A DNA stretch of 6,030 nt, from the NCBI GenBank assembly GCA_006226265.1, contig SBHH01000180.1:1-6030 (forward strand), read 5' to 3'. The position numbers and the translations under genes are program-made. The notes beneath the pieces are model-generated. The model searched no databases and was not told where the DNA came from. It saw only the letters and a list, made by a program, of their open reading frames with translations. Of this stretch, positions 1-5,574 are shown in pieces. Origin of the DNA: Alphaproteobacteria bacterium. GTDB lineage: Bacteria; Pseudomonadota; Alphaproteobacteria; Sneathiellales; Sneathiellaceae. Each line of letters starts with the position of its first letter. Within the stretch, counting starts at the first letter, position 1.

Positions 1-116
1 TTCGCCGGTTGATCGACCGCGCCGGAAGTATCATCAACGGCCATATTTCACGCGAGAGCCGGACGGAGAGTGGACACGCCTTCAATCAGGAAAGCATCGA
101 TGCATTGTTTAACTGA
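1..116 (+). CDS. C-terminal end of an unidentified protein, possibly CheZ-like (5' part outside window)
   Basis: An open frame enters from the left edge (first full codon at 3) and stops at TGA 114-116, giving 37 residues. Third codon positions are strongly G/C-rich, as expected for real coding DNA here, while the other two forward frames either stop early or look unlike coding sequence. The start of the fragment (RRLIDRAGSIING) looks helical, the middle is polar, and the last residues (QESIDALFN) form a short acidic amphipathic tail. CheZ phosphatases end in, and FliM switch proteins begin with, short peptides of this type (pattern Q-x-x-I/V-D-x-L-L/F) that bind CheY. A C-terminal position fits CheZ. 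The PilZ and receiver-like genes downstream agree with a chemotaxis or motility setting. With 37 residues the identity is a suggestion; the existence of the coding tail is better supported. It overlaps the next gene's preferred start by 17 bases. Confidence 0.5.
   Translation, partial: RRLIDRAGSIINGHISRESRTESGHAFNQESIDALFN
88..94 (+). promoter_or_regulatory. Ribosome binding site that selects the ATG at 100
   Basis: AGGAAAG lies 5 bases before the ATG at 100. The earlier in-frame GTG at 70 has its only purine-rich stretch (GGAG at 65-68) one base away, too close to work. The site lies inside the end of the upstream coding sequence, as is usual for overlapping operon genes. Confidence 0.55.
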
Positions 117-819
117 AAGAAGGAGATATTCCGCCCTTCACTCGGGGCTTGTGTCATTCCCGATTTTTTTCGCCTTCCTTGTGCCGCTGCCTGCGCCGGC
201 AGTTGCAAGCACTACAAAAGCCTGTCTTGCGACATGGAAGGAACCCGTGATCAATGTAGAGGCACGGCATGCCAGGCCCCGCATCATTCACCAGAATTCT
301 TCTCAGCAGATCGAGCAGATTGCCACAAAAAGCGGGTTTGCAAAATCAGAGCGGCACCTGCATCTTCTGGGGCTCACCAATTCCATGATCGGTCCGCGCC
401 TCAGCATCACGACGAGAATGCGGGAGATTTCGAAGGGACAGTTGTGTCTCCGTCTCAATACGGTGAATTTTTCCTTTGGCGCGCATAAGACCGATATTTA
501 TATAGAGCGGAAATATCACCGGTCCTCCTGCGCTTACAGAACAATCCTTGCGCATGAACGCGAACATGTCGCGATCAACGACCAGGTTATTTCCGACTTC
601 ATGCCGGTGCTGAAGAACGAGTTGAAAGCGCATGCCAATTCCATCCTGCCGCGCCTCACCCGGAATCCGGATACTGCCGGAAAATCCATGGTCAATCGCC
701 TGCTTCTGGAAATGAAGCCGGTGATTGACAAGTTTCGGAAAAAGCGGGAAGCGGCGAACGATGTAATCGATACGGATCAGGCCTACGCGAATACGCAGAA
801 AAAGTGCAAAGATTGGTAA
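100..819 (+). CDS. Secreted protein with HExxH zinc-protease-like motif, function unknown
   Basis: The product is 239 residues from the ATG at 100, preferred over GTG 70 for its ribosome binding site and because it puts the signal peptide near the N-terminus. A basic start (ERRR), a hydrophobic stretch (LVSFPIFFAFLVPLPAP) and a cleavage-like AVAS at about residues 34-37 indicate export to the periplasm. The mature part has four cysteines (42, 116, 144, 236), enough for two disulfides. H152-E153-R-E-H156, inside a helical-looking stretch, is the classical zinc-binding HExxH of metallopeptidases. It is preceded by beta-like sequence and followed by a long charged helical C-terminus. The layout (secreted, about 200 mature residues, Cys before HExxH) recalls small putative secreted zinc proteases such as the DUF922 type, but I cannot assign the family. 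A third zinc ligand is not evident, and H178 or an acidic residue after the motif are only candidates. The gene overlaps the preceding one by 17 bases and is followed by a 110-base gap. Peptidase activity is inference. Confidence 0.8.
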   Translation: MHCLTERRRYSALHSGLVSFPIFFAFLVPLPAPAVASTTKACLATWKEPVINVEARHARPRIIHQNSSQQIEQIATKSGFAKSERHLHLLGLTNSMIGPRLSITTRMREISKGQLCLRLNTVNFSFGAHKTDIYIERKYHRSSCAYRTILAHEREHVAINDQVISDFMPVLKNELKAHANSILPRLTRNPDTAGKSMVNRLLLEMKPVIDKFRKKREAANDVIDTDQAYANTQKKCKDW

Positions 820-837
820 AAATTTGCGCTACTCCTT

Positions 838-860
838 CGGGAAAAATTAAGATTTTCCTG
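838..860 (+). repeat. AT-rich inverted repeat between the HExxH gene and the pilZ-type gene
   Basis: CGGGAAAA (838-845) can pair with TTTTCCTG (853-860) around a 7-base loop, giving 8 pairs of which one is G-U. It sits 18 bases after the stop codon at 819. No T-run follows on either strand, so it is a poor intrinsic terminator. It could be an mRNA-stabilising hairpin or chance in an AT-rich gap. The rest of the gap (820-929) shows no convincing promoter. Confidence 0.3.
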
Positions 861-929
861 ATTTAATCAACAAATCCGAAAGGCATATTGACGCGCTGAA
901 AATTCACGCCGAGCGAACAGAGAACTGCC

Positions 930-1331
930 ATGATCATTGCCGAAGATATCAAGAAAATGTTGCGGGCACTCGATGTCGATATCGACCAAAAAAAAGGCGA
1001 CCCGGCGGAACAGCGTCGCTTTCGCCGCTCCAAGGTTCACTGGCCGGCAACCATCCGGGCGGAACGTGGCCATGCCTGCCTCCATGAGGAGGAGCGCGAG
1101 GTAACAGGGATTATCAAGGATGTTTCTGCTAATGGTGCGCGCATTGACGTCGATGGTCTGTTTTTCGAGAAGAACAACCTGCTTTTGAAGATCCCCGATC
1201 TCGGTGCGGTCCGCTGTGATCTGGTCTGGCGGCGCGGCAACAAGATCGGCCTTCAGTTCTCTGAAGATCCGGAAATGATCAAGGAAAAGCTTCAGCAGAT
1301 TCTACCGGGAATTGACGATCCTGTTTCCTGA
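930..1331 (+). CDS. PilZ-domain protein, predicted c-di-GMP receptor
   Basis: The product is 133 residues, cytosolic, with no signal peptide or membrane segment. Residues 1-28 form a short charged helical lead. The PilZ domain covers about residues 28-112. The first c-di-GMP motif RxxxR is R29-R-F-R-R33, the second (D/N)xSxxG is D64-V-S-A-N-G69, followed by beta-strand sequence ending in IGLQF (106-110). Both motifs are complete, so binding of cyclic di-GMP is expected from knowledge of the family. PilZ proteins of this stand-alone size usually act by binding a partner protein. The likely partner is the next gene product: this gene's TGA (1329-1331) shares its last base with the next ATG. The ribosome binding site is weak (AGAGA 919-923). 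A run of eight A residues (988-995) covers codons 20-22, before the domain. The cellular target (flagellum, exopolysaccharide or other) cannot be read from the sequence. Confidence 0.93.
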   Translation: MIIAEDIKKMLRALDVDIDQKKGDPAEQRRFRRSKVHWPATIRAERGHACLHEEEREVTGIIKDVSANGARIDVDGLFFEKNNLLLKIPDLGAVRCDLVWRRGNKIGLQFSEDPEMIKEKLQQILPGIDDPVS

Positions 1332-2320
1332 TGTCAAATCCTGCGTACCACAGTGCAACGGTTCTTTTGTTCGATCCAGAGCCGGCAATGCGCCAGAATA
1401 CGCGCAGTGGCCTGTTGAATTTCGGCTTCGGCGAAGTCGTTGCGACCACGGAACCGGGCGAGTTTTTTGACAAGGCGGCAAGCGGCGAGTTCGATCTCAT
1501 TCTTGCCGAAACGATTGCGCCGGGCGGCAATACCCTTAAAGTTATTCGTGATATCCGCCAGCATGCAGTCGGTAAAAATCCTTTTGTGAATGTGATCCTG
1601 TCGCTTTGGAAGGCGACGCCCGAAATCGTTGGAGAGGTTATCAATTCCGGGGCTGATGATGTTATTTCCCGGCCTATGTCCCGCAATCAGATTTTTCTCC
1701 GCATCGGGCGTCTTGTCGAAGCACGCAAGCCCTTTATCGTAACGGCCGACTATATTGGTCCCGACCGGCGGCAACTCGGCCGTGGAGTTGGCGGCGCCCC
1801 GGCCATGATCGTGCCGAATTCACTGCGGGCGAAGGTTGAGAACCGGCCGGAATATGAGGCGACTCCAGAGGCGGTCGCGCTTGCTATGGCGGTGATCAAC
1901 AACCGCAAGATTTCCATTTACACGGAGCAGATACTGCGTCTTGCAGCAGCTGTGCAGCTTCTGTCGGGGAATGACGGAGCGCCGGGCGACTGGCGTCGGG
2001 CGGCTGCTCTGCTGGCCGGGATGAACCGGCAACTCATGCAACGTGTGCAGGGAACAGAACTGGGCCATGTGACGTCTCTTTGCGAGGGTCTTGAAAATCT
2101 GATTCGAACCTTTGAGCGGTCAAACGGCGCAACCCGCGATCAGGACAAGGAATTGCTGGAACAAATTCCGCTCGCCATTCACAAGGCATGTATGGAAGCA
2201 CAAAAATCTGCTGCGCTTGCCTTCGATATTCGTAACATTTCTGCCCAAATCGGAAGAGCGGAGGAGCAGATCGGCCCGGGTTCCGATCCCTTCCTTTCAA
2301 AGCGGCGCAAGATGGGCTAG
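1331..2320 (+). CDS. Degenerate response-regulator receiver (pseudo-receiver) with unassigned helical C-terminal region
   Basis: The product is 329 residues and soluble. Residues 8-130 follow the CheY-like receiver fold: strand 1 VLLFDPEP (11-18), strand 3 DLILAETIAPGG (55-66), strand 4 VNVILSL (86-92), and GADDVISRP (107-115). Key residues are altered. The acidic pair is reduced to D15-P16, the phospho-accepting Asp is E60, the conserved Thr/Ser is S91, and the switch Lys is R114 before P115. Ordinary Asp phosphorylation is therefore not expected. Glu at that place can mimic a permanently phosphorylated state, or the domain may serve only for protein contacts. A DYIGPDRR motif (140-147) links to a mostly helical region (about 170-312) with no domain I recognise and no DNA-binding, GGDEF, EAL or kinase signature. 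No Shine-Dalgarno sequence lies within 15 bases of the ATG, and the one-base overlap with the pilZ-type gene points to translation by coupling. The protein probably works with the PilZ protein (inference). Confidence 0.88.
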   Translation: MSNPAYHSATVLLFDPEPAMRQNTRSGLLNFGFGEVVATTEPGEFFDKAASGEFDLILAETIAPGGNTLKVIRDIRQHAVGKNPFVNVILSLWKATPEIVGEVINSGADDVISRPMSRNQIFLRIGRLVEARKPFIVTADYIGPDRRQLGRGVGGAPAMIVPNSLRAKVENRPEYEATPEAVALAMAVINNRKISIYTEQILRLAAAVQLLSGNDGAPGDWRRAAALLAGMNRQLMQRVQGTELGHVTSLCEGLENLIRTFERSNGATRDQDKELLEQIPLAIHKACMEAQKSAALAFDIRNISAQIGRAEEQIGPGSDPFLSKRRKMG

Positions 2321-2347
2321 AAGAAACTTTGAATCTGGGATTTTAGC

Positions 2348-2365
2348 CCCTATTTAGTATAAGGG
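2348..2365 (+). repeat. Small imperfect hairpin just before the TAXI gene
   Basis: CCCTAT (2348-2353) can pair with ATA-GGG (2359-2361, 2363-2365), with one bulged A at 2362 and a 5-base loop. It ends 5 bases before the GGAGG at 2371. No T-run follows, so it is unlikely to be a terminator. The 61 bases between the stop at 2320 and the ATG at 2382 contain TTGAAT (2329) and AT-rich DNA around 2351-2362, but no well-spaced promoter, so read-through from the upstream operon is possible. Confidence 0.25.
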
Positions 2366-2370
2366 TATGT

Positions 2371-2375
2371 GGAGG
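2371..2375 (+). promoter_or_regulatory. Shine-Dalgarno GGAGG deciding the TAXI gene start
   Basis: A perfect GGAGG lies 6 bases before the ATG at 2382. The in-frame ATG at 2367 overlaps this region and has AAGGG only one base upstream. The true start is therefore almost certainly 2382. Confidence 0.8.
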
Positions 2376-2381
2376 TTCGGC

Positions 2382-3428
2382 ATGGCGGGCGCGGTTGCGG
2401 GGAATTCAAACAGGCTAACGAAACGGTCTTTTCTACTTTTGTCCGCTGCAATATCCCTCATTTGTCTCAGTCCGGTCAAGTTTACTGCTGCCCAGGATAT
2501 TACCTTTTTCCGGATCGGTACCGGCTCCACCTCGGGCACCTATTATCCCATCGGCACATTGATAGCCTCGATCATTTCCAACCCTCCCGGCAGCCGCGCC
2601 TGCGAGGATGGCGGCTCCTGCGGTGTGCAGGGCCTGATTGCTGCGGCCCAGACGACACGCGGCTCCATTGACAACATAAGGAGGGTCATGAACGGCAGTC
2701 TGGAAACCGGGCTTGCCCAATCCGATATTGTTCAGGCCGCCTATAGCGGCACCGGCGTCTTCAAGGGTAAGAAGCCGAAATCAAAGCTTCGTGTTATCGC
2801 CAATCTCTATCCGGAAGATGTACATCTGATCGTCCGCCGGGGCGCCGGAATCTCCAGTATAAAAGATCTCAAGGGGAAACGTGTCTCCTTCGATCTTCCG
2901 GGGTCCGGTACGCGGGTGAACGCCGAAGAAATTCTGGCCGCCCTGGGGTTTTCCGGAAAGGACATCAAGGCTGTTGCCGTAAATGCGGATAAGGCGGTGG
3001 CGCTCATGCTGGATGACGAGCTGGATGCTTTCTTCTTTGTCGCGGGCTATCCGGTCGCGGCCGTCTCGGAGCTTGCCCGGGCCGGCAAAATCGATCTGCT
3101 GCCGCTTGGCGGCGACTGGGTGAAAAAATTCGTCGCGCATCATAAATATTACTCATTAAGCGAAATTCCCGACGAAACCTATCCTGGGATCAAGCGGGTA
3201 TCGACCCTTGCCGTCAGCACCCAATGGATTGTCAACGCAGATATGGACGAAGACCTCGTTTATGAAGTAACCCGCGCCCTCTGGCACCCGCGCAACCGCC
3301 AACTGCTCGATCATGGCCATGTCAAGGGCAAGAAAATTCGCCTTGAAACGGCTCTGGAAGGTGTGTCCACTCCTCTTCATCCGGGTGCGGAGCGCTATTA
3401 TCGCGAAAAAGGACTCATCGAGAAATAA
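2382..3428 (+). CDS. TAXI-family TRAP-type periplasmic solute-binding protein
   Basis: The product is 348 residues from the ATG at 2382. An N-terminal signal peptide is clear: basic NRLTKR (10-15), hydrophobic core about 16-31, cleavage near TAAQ (35-38), so the protein is periplasmic. The mature start carries the TAXI hallmark IGTGSTSGTYYPIG (45-58). C74 and C80 flank EDGGS in a loop known from alphaproteobacterial TAXI proteins and may form a disulfide. DLPGSGTR (171-178) is the second-lobe ligand loop, and HPGAERYYREKG near the C-terminus is also family-typical. Length is normal. TAXI proteins deliver organic acids or amino acids such as glutamate to a fused DctQM-type TRAP permease; the substrate here cannot be told. 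No permease gene is adjacent: the upstream gene is the pseudo-receiver and the next gene is an aminopeptidase 117 bases on. It is therefore an orphan within this view, either serving a distant permease or acting as a sensory binding protein (inference). Confidence 0.95.
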   Translation: MAGAVAGNSNRLTKRSFLLLSAAISLICLSPVKFTAAQDITFFRIGTGSTSGTYYPIGTLIASIISNPPGSRACEDGGSCGVQGLIAAAQTTRGSIDNIRRVMNGSLETGLAQSDIVQAAYSGTGVFKGKKPKSKLRVIANLYPEDVHLIVRRGAGISSIKDLKGKRVSFDLPGSGTRVNAEEILAALGFSGKDIKAVAVNADKAVALMLDDELDAFFFVAGYPVAAVSELARAGKIDLLPLGGDWVKKFVAHHKYYSLSEIPDETYPGIKRVSTLAVSTQWIVNADMDEDLVYEVTRALWHPRNRQLLDHGHVKGKKIRLETALEGVSTPLHPGAERYYREKGLIEK

Positions 3429-3456
3429 TCGACATTGTCGAACTGCTGTCTTTTTT
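3429..3456 (+). terminator. Weak candidate terminator after the TAXI gene
   Basis: TCGAC (3429-3433) and GTCGA (3437-3441) form a 5-pair stem with a 3-base loop directly after the stop codon, and a run of six T follows at 3451-3456. The 9 bases between stem and T-run and the short stem make this a poor match to a rho-independent terminator. It may only reduce read-through into the aminopeptidase gene. Confidence 0.25.
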
Positions 3457-3488
3457 CTCTCCGTGGCTAAATGCAGCCGCTATTTAAA

Positions 3489-3535
3489 TCCGGTTGTTCC
3501 GCTGATATGGCTTTGTTATTGTCGCGAAAACCGGA
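3489..3535 (+). repeat. Inverted repeat in the aminopeptidase leader, touching its ribosome binding site
   Basis: TCCGGTT (3489-3495) and AACCGGA (3529-3535) are perfect 7-base complements separated by 33 bases. The right arm covers the first three bases of GGAGGAG (3533-3539). Directly left is the 8-base palindrome ATTTAAAT (3482-3489). Pairing could partly hide the ribosome binding site, but the loop is long and the match may be chance. No confident promoter is visible in 3429-3545. Confidence 0.25.
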
Positions 3536-3539
3536 GGAG
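3533..3539 (+). promoter_or_regulatory. Shine-Dalgarno GGAGGAG deciding the aminopeptidase start
   Basis: GGAGGAG ends 6 bases before the ATG at 3546. The frame is open back to an ATG at 3471, but that codon has no purine-rich site before it, and the 25 residues it would add (cysteine-containing, basic, unlike the family) do not look coding. Confidence 0.8.
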
Positions 3540-3545
3540 AGACGC

Positions 3546-4925
3546 ATGATTCCCTATGTCGTGACGGCCGCGAAAGACGACATCCGCCCTATTTTTGTTG
3601 TTGAAAAAGATATGGTTTCGGGCTGGCTCGAAAGCCGGTCAGCGGCAGAACAGCGCTGGATCGCGGATCAGAATTTCAAGGCGGAGGACGGGCGTCATAT
3701 CCTGCTGCCGGGATCGGACGGCGGCGTTTCCGCCATTTTGTTTGTCCGGGGGAGGGACTGGGATATCTGGTCGCTCGCCGGTTTGCCCTCCAGCCTGCCG
3801 AAAGGCACTTACCGGATTGAAGGCGATCTCGATGCGGCGGCGGCAACGGATGTGGTCGCGGGCTGGTCTCTTGGCACCTATGCTTTCGATCGCTACAAAA
3901 AGGACGAAACGGAATATGCTTCCCTTGTGATGCCTTCTGGCGCGGATGAGGCTGCGGCCCTTCGCACCGTGCGGGCCCTCACGCTGGTCCGCGATCTCAT
4001 CAATATTCCGGCGGGGGATTTGGGCCCCGCCGCGCTTGAGGATGCCACCTCTCAGGTGGCCGGGGAATATGAAGCGGAGCAGGTCAATATCGTCGGCGAT
4101 GATCTCCTTACCTATCATTTTCCGATGGTGCATGCAGTGGGCCGCGCGTCGGATCAGAAACCCCGCCTCGTTGACATGATCTGGGGCGATAAAAAGGCGC
4201 CGAAAGTCACCCTCGTCGGCAAGGGCGTCTGCTTCGATACCGGCGGTCTCGACATCAAGTCGGCGGCAGGCATGATCCTGATGAAGAAGGATATGGGCGG
4301 TGCGGCCAACGTGCTTGGCCTCGCGCAGATGATCATGGATGCGAACTTGCCTGTGCGCCTCCGGGTGCTGATTCCGGCGGTTGAAAACGCCATTTCCGGC
4401 AACGCCTTCCGGCCAAGCGATATTTTGAAAAGCCGGAGCGGCAAGACGGTCGAGATCGGTAATACCGATGCGGAAGGCCGCCTGATCCTCGCCGATGCAC
4501 TGACTGCCGCGGATGAGGAAGAACCGGATCTGCTGATCGATATGGCGACGCTGACCGGTGCGGCGCGCGTGGCCGTCGGAACCGAGCTTTCGGCCACCTT
4601 CACCGACGATAACGATCTCTATGCCGCACTTGAAGCCCACGGAAAGGCGGTAAAAGACGCCGTCTGGCGGATGCCGCTCTGGGATGATTATCGCCATATG
4701 CTGGATAGCAAAATCGCCGATATCAACAACACTTCTTCAGGCGGATATGCCGGCGCAATTACTGCCGCACTTTTCCTTAAAGAGTTCGTGAAGAAGGCGA
4801 AAAGCTGGGTGCATTTCGACATCATGGGCTATAATACGCGAAGCCGTCCGGGACGCCCCGTGGGTGGAGAGGCCTTCGCCATCCGCGCTTTGTTCGCTGT
4901 GATCAAGGAACGTTACGGAAACTGA
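3546..4925 (+). CDS. M17-family leucyl aminopeptidase
   Basis: The product is 459 residues, cytosolic, with no signal peptide. It removes N-terminal amino acids from peptides using two metal ions, usually zinc or manganese, normally as a hexamer. Residues 1 to about 130 are the variable N-terminal domain, which is shorter than in E. coli PepA (503 residues) and closer to PepB-type or alphaproteobacterial M17 proteins. The catalytic domain follows. GKGVCFDTGG (225-234) through KKDMGG (247-252) gives K226, D231, K238 and D249. The family signature NTDAEGRLILADAL (306-319) gives D308, E310 and R312. These align with K270, D275, K282, D293, D352, E354 and R356 of PepA, so every metal and catalytic residue is present and activity is expected. 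The start is set by GGAGGAG at 3533-3539. Its role is likely peptide turnover. PepA-type DNA binding is a special trait of some relatives and cannot be assumed. Nothing ties it functionally to the TAXI gene upstream. Confidence 0.97.
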   Translation: MIPYVVTAAKDDIRPIFVVEKDMVSGWLESRSAAEQRWIADQNFKAEDGRHILLPGSDGGVSAILFVRGRDWDIWSLAGLPSSLPKGTYRIEGDLDAAAATDVVAGWSLGTYAFDRYKKDETEYASLVMPSGADEAAALRTVRALTLVRDLINIPAGDLGPAALEDATSQVAGEYEAEQVNIVGDDLLTYHFPMVHAVGRASDQKPRLVDMIWGDKKAPKVTLVGKGVCFDTGGLDIKSAAGMILMKKDMGGAANVLGLAQMIMDANLPVRLRVLIPAVENAISGNAFRPSDILKSRSGKTVEIGNTDAEGRLILADALTAADEEEPDLLIDMATLTGAARVAVGTELSATFTDDNDLYAALEAHGKAVKDAVWRMPLWDDYRHMLDSKIADINNTSSGGYAGAITAALFLKEFVKKAKSWVHFDIMGYNTRSRPGRPVGGEAFAIRALFAVIKERYGN

Positions 4926-4939
4926 CGCGCCTTCGCCCA

Positions 4940-5551
4940 TTATTGTTCTGCGAGCGCGAGCTTAATTCCGAAGGCGGCAAAGGTGCCCGCAATTCCTCTC
5001 TGCATCCAGATAAAAATGCGGGGCCGCCTTTGCAGCATCTCCCCGATTTTTGAGGCAAACAGCCCGTAGATCACGAAAACCAGAAACGTCACGCCCATGA
5101 AAACGGCGCCGAGGCTCGCGATCAGGGCGGAGGGATGTGGAGCATCGGCCGGAATGAACTGCGGCAGGAAAGCCAGAAAAAACACCGTCAGCTTCGGGTT
5201 TAGCACATTAAGGAGAATGGCTTTTCGGGTAATTTCCGCATAGTTCCGGTTGGGCGCGGTTTTCTGGATCGGCAGGCTTCCCGACTGGCGCAGTGTCTGC
5301 CAGGCGAGATACATCAGATAGAGAACGCCCGCATATTTCAAAATCTGGAAGGCAAGCGCGCTTGTATGCAGAAGCGCCGCGAGGCCAAAGATACAGGCGA
5401 GGACGCTCGGCAGGATCGCCAGGGTGCAGCCGAAGGCGGCAACAATGCTCGCTTTCGGTCCGCTCGACAGTCCGACCGATAGGGTATAAATCGCGCCGAT
5501 GCCGGGGGCGAGCACGACAATGAGTGTTGTCATCAGAAATTCAAAACTCAT
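4940..5551 (-). CDS. LysE/RhtB-family amino-acid exporter
   Basis: The product is 203 residues, the usual size for the family, in the inner membrane. Hydrophobic segments fall at about residues 4-25, 37-61, 66-86, 112-134, 141-167 and 180-199, giving the six-segment pattern of LysE/RhtB proteins. Family marks are APG (15-17) in the first segment with the following GLSSGPKA loop (27-34), and NPK (118-120) leading into LTVFFLAFLPQF. The family exports amino acids such as lysine, homoserine, threonine or leucine; the substrate cannot be told here. The start is an ATG (complement of 5549-5551) preceded by AAGGAGG (complement of 5559-5565) at 7 bases. It lies 23 bases after the stop of the GhrA-type gene on the same strand, so the two are probably co-transcribed with this gene second. 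Its stop codon faces the aminopeptidase stop across 14 bases. Confidence 0.95.
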   Translation of the reverse strand: MSFEFLMTTLIVVLAPGIGAIYTLSVGLSSGPKASIVAAFGCTLAILPSVLACIFGLAALLHTSALAFQILKYAGVLYLMYLAWQTLRQSGSLPIQKTAPNRNYAEITRKAILLNVLNPKLTVFFLAFLPQFIPADAPHPSALIASLGAVFMGVTFLVFVIYGLFASKIGEMLQRRPRIFIWMQRGIAGTFAAFGIKLALAEQ

Positions 5552-5574
5552 TGCCGTTCCTCCTTGAGATAAGA

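Noticed and set aside
70..99. GTG at 70 as start of the HExxH protein
   Set aside because: Purine-rich site is one base from it, and the ATG at 100 has AGGAAAG at 5 bases and a better signal-peptide layout.
847..866. CtrA-like site from two TTAA boxes (847-850, 863-866)
   Set aside because: The boxes are 12 bases apart, whereas CtrA sites need 7; likely chance in an AT-rich gap.
888..916. TTGACG at 888-893 as a -35 box for the PilZ gene
   Set aside because: No -10-like hexamer lies 16-18 bases downstream; the region is GC-rich.
2382..2480. Lipoprotein lipobox at the cysteine in SLIC of the TAXI signal peptide
   Set aside because: Ile directly before Cys does not fit the lipobox, and a normal cleavage region follows at TAAQ.
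3639..4697. Long open frame on the minus strand (352 codons) opposite the aminopeptidase gene
   Set aside because: Its sequence is Arg/His/Ile-rich and unlike any family, and it mirrors a clearly real M17 gene; a codon-bias shadow.
4926..4958. CGCGC/GCGCG repeat (4926-4930, 4954-4958) as a bidirectional terminator between the convergent genes
   Set aside because: Only five pairs with a 23-base loop reaching into the exporter gene, and no T-run.
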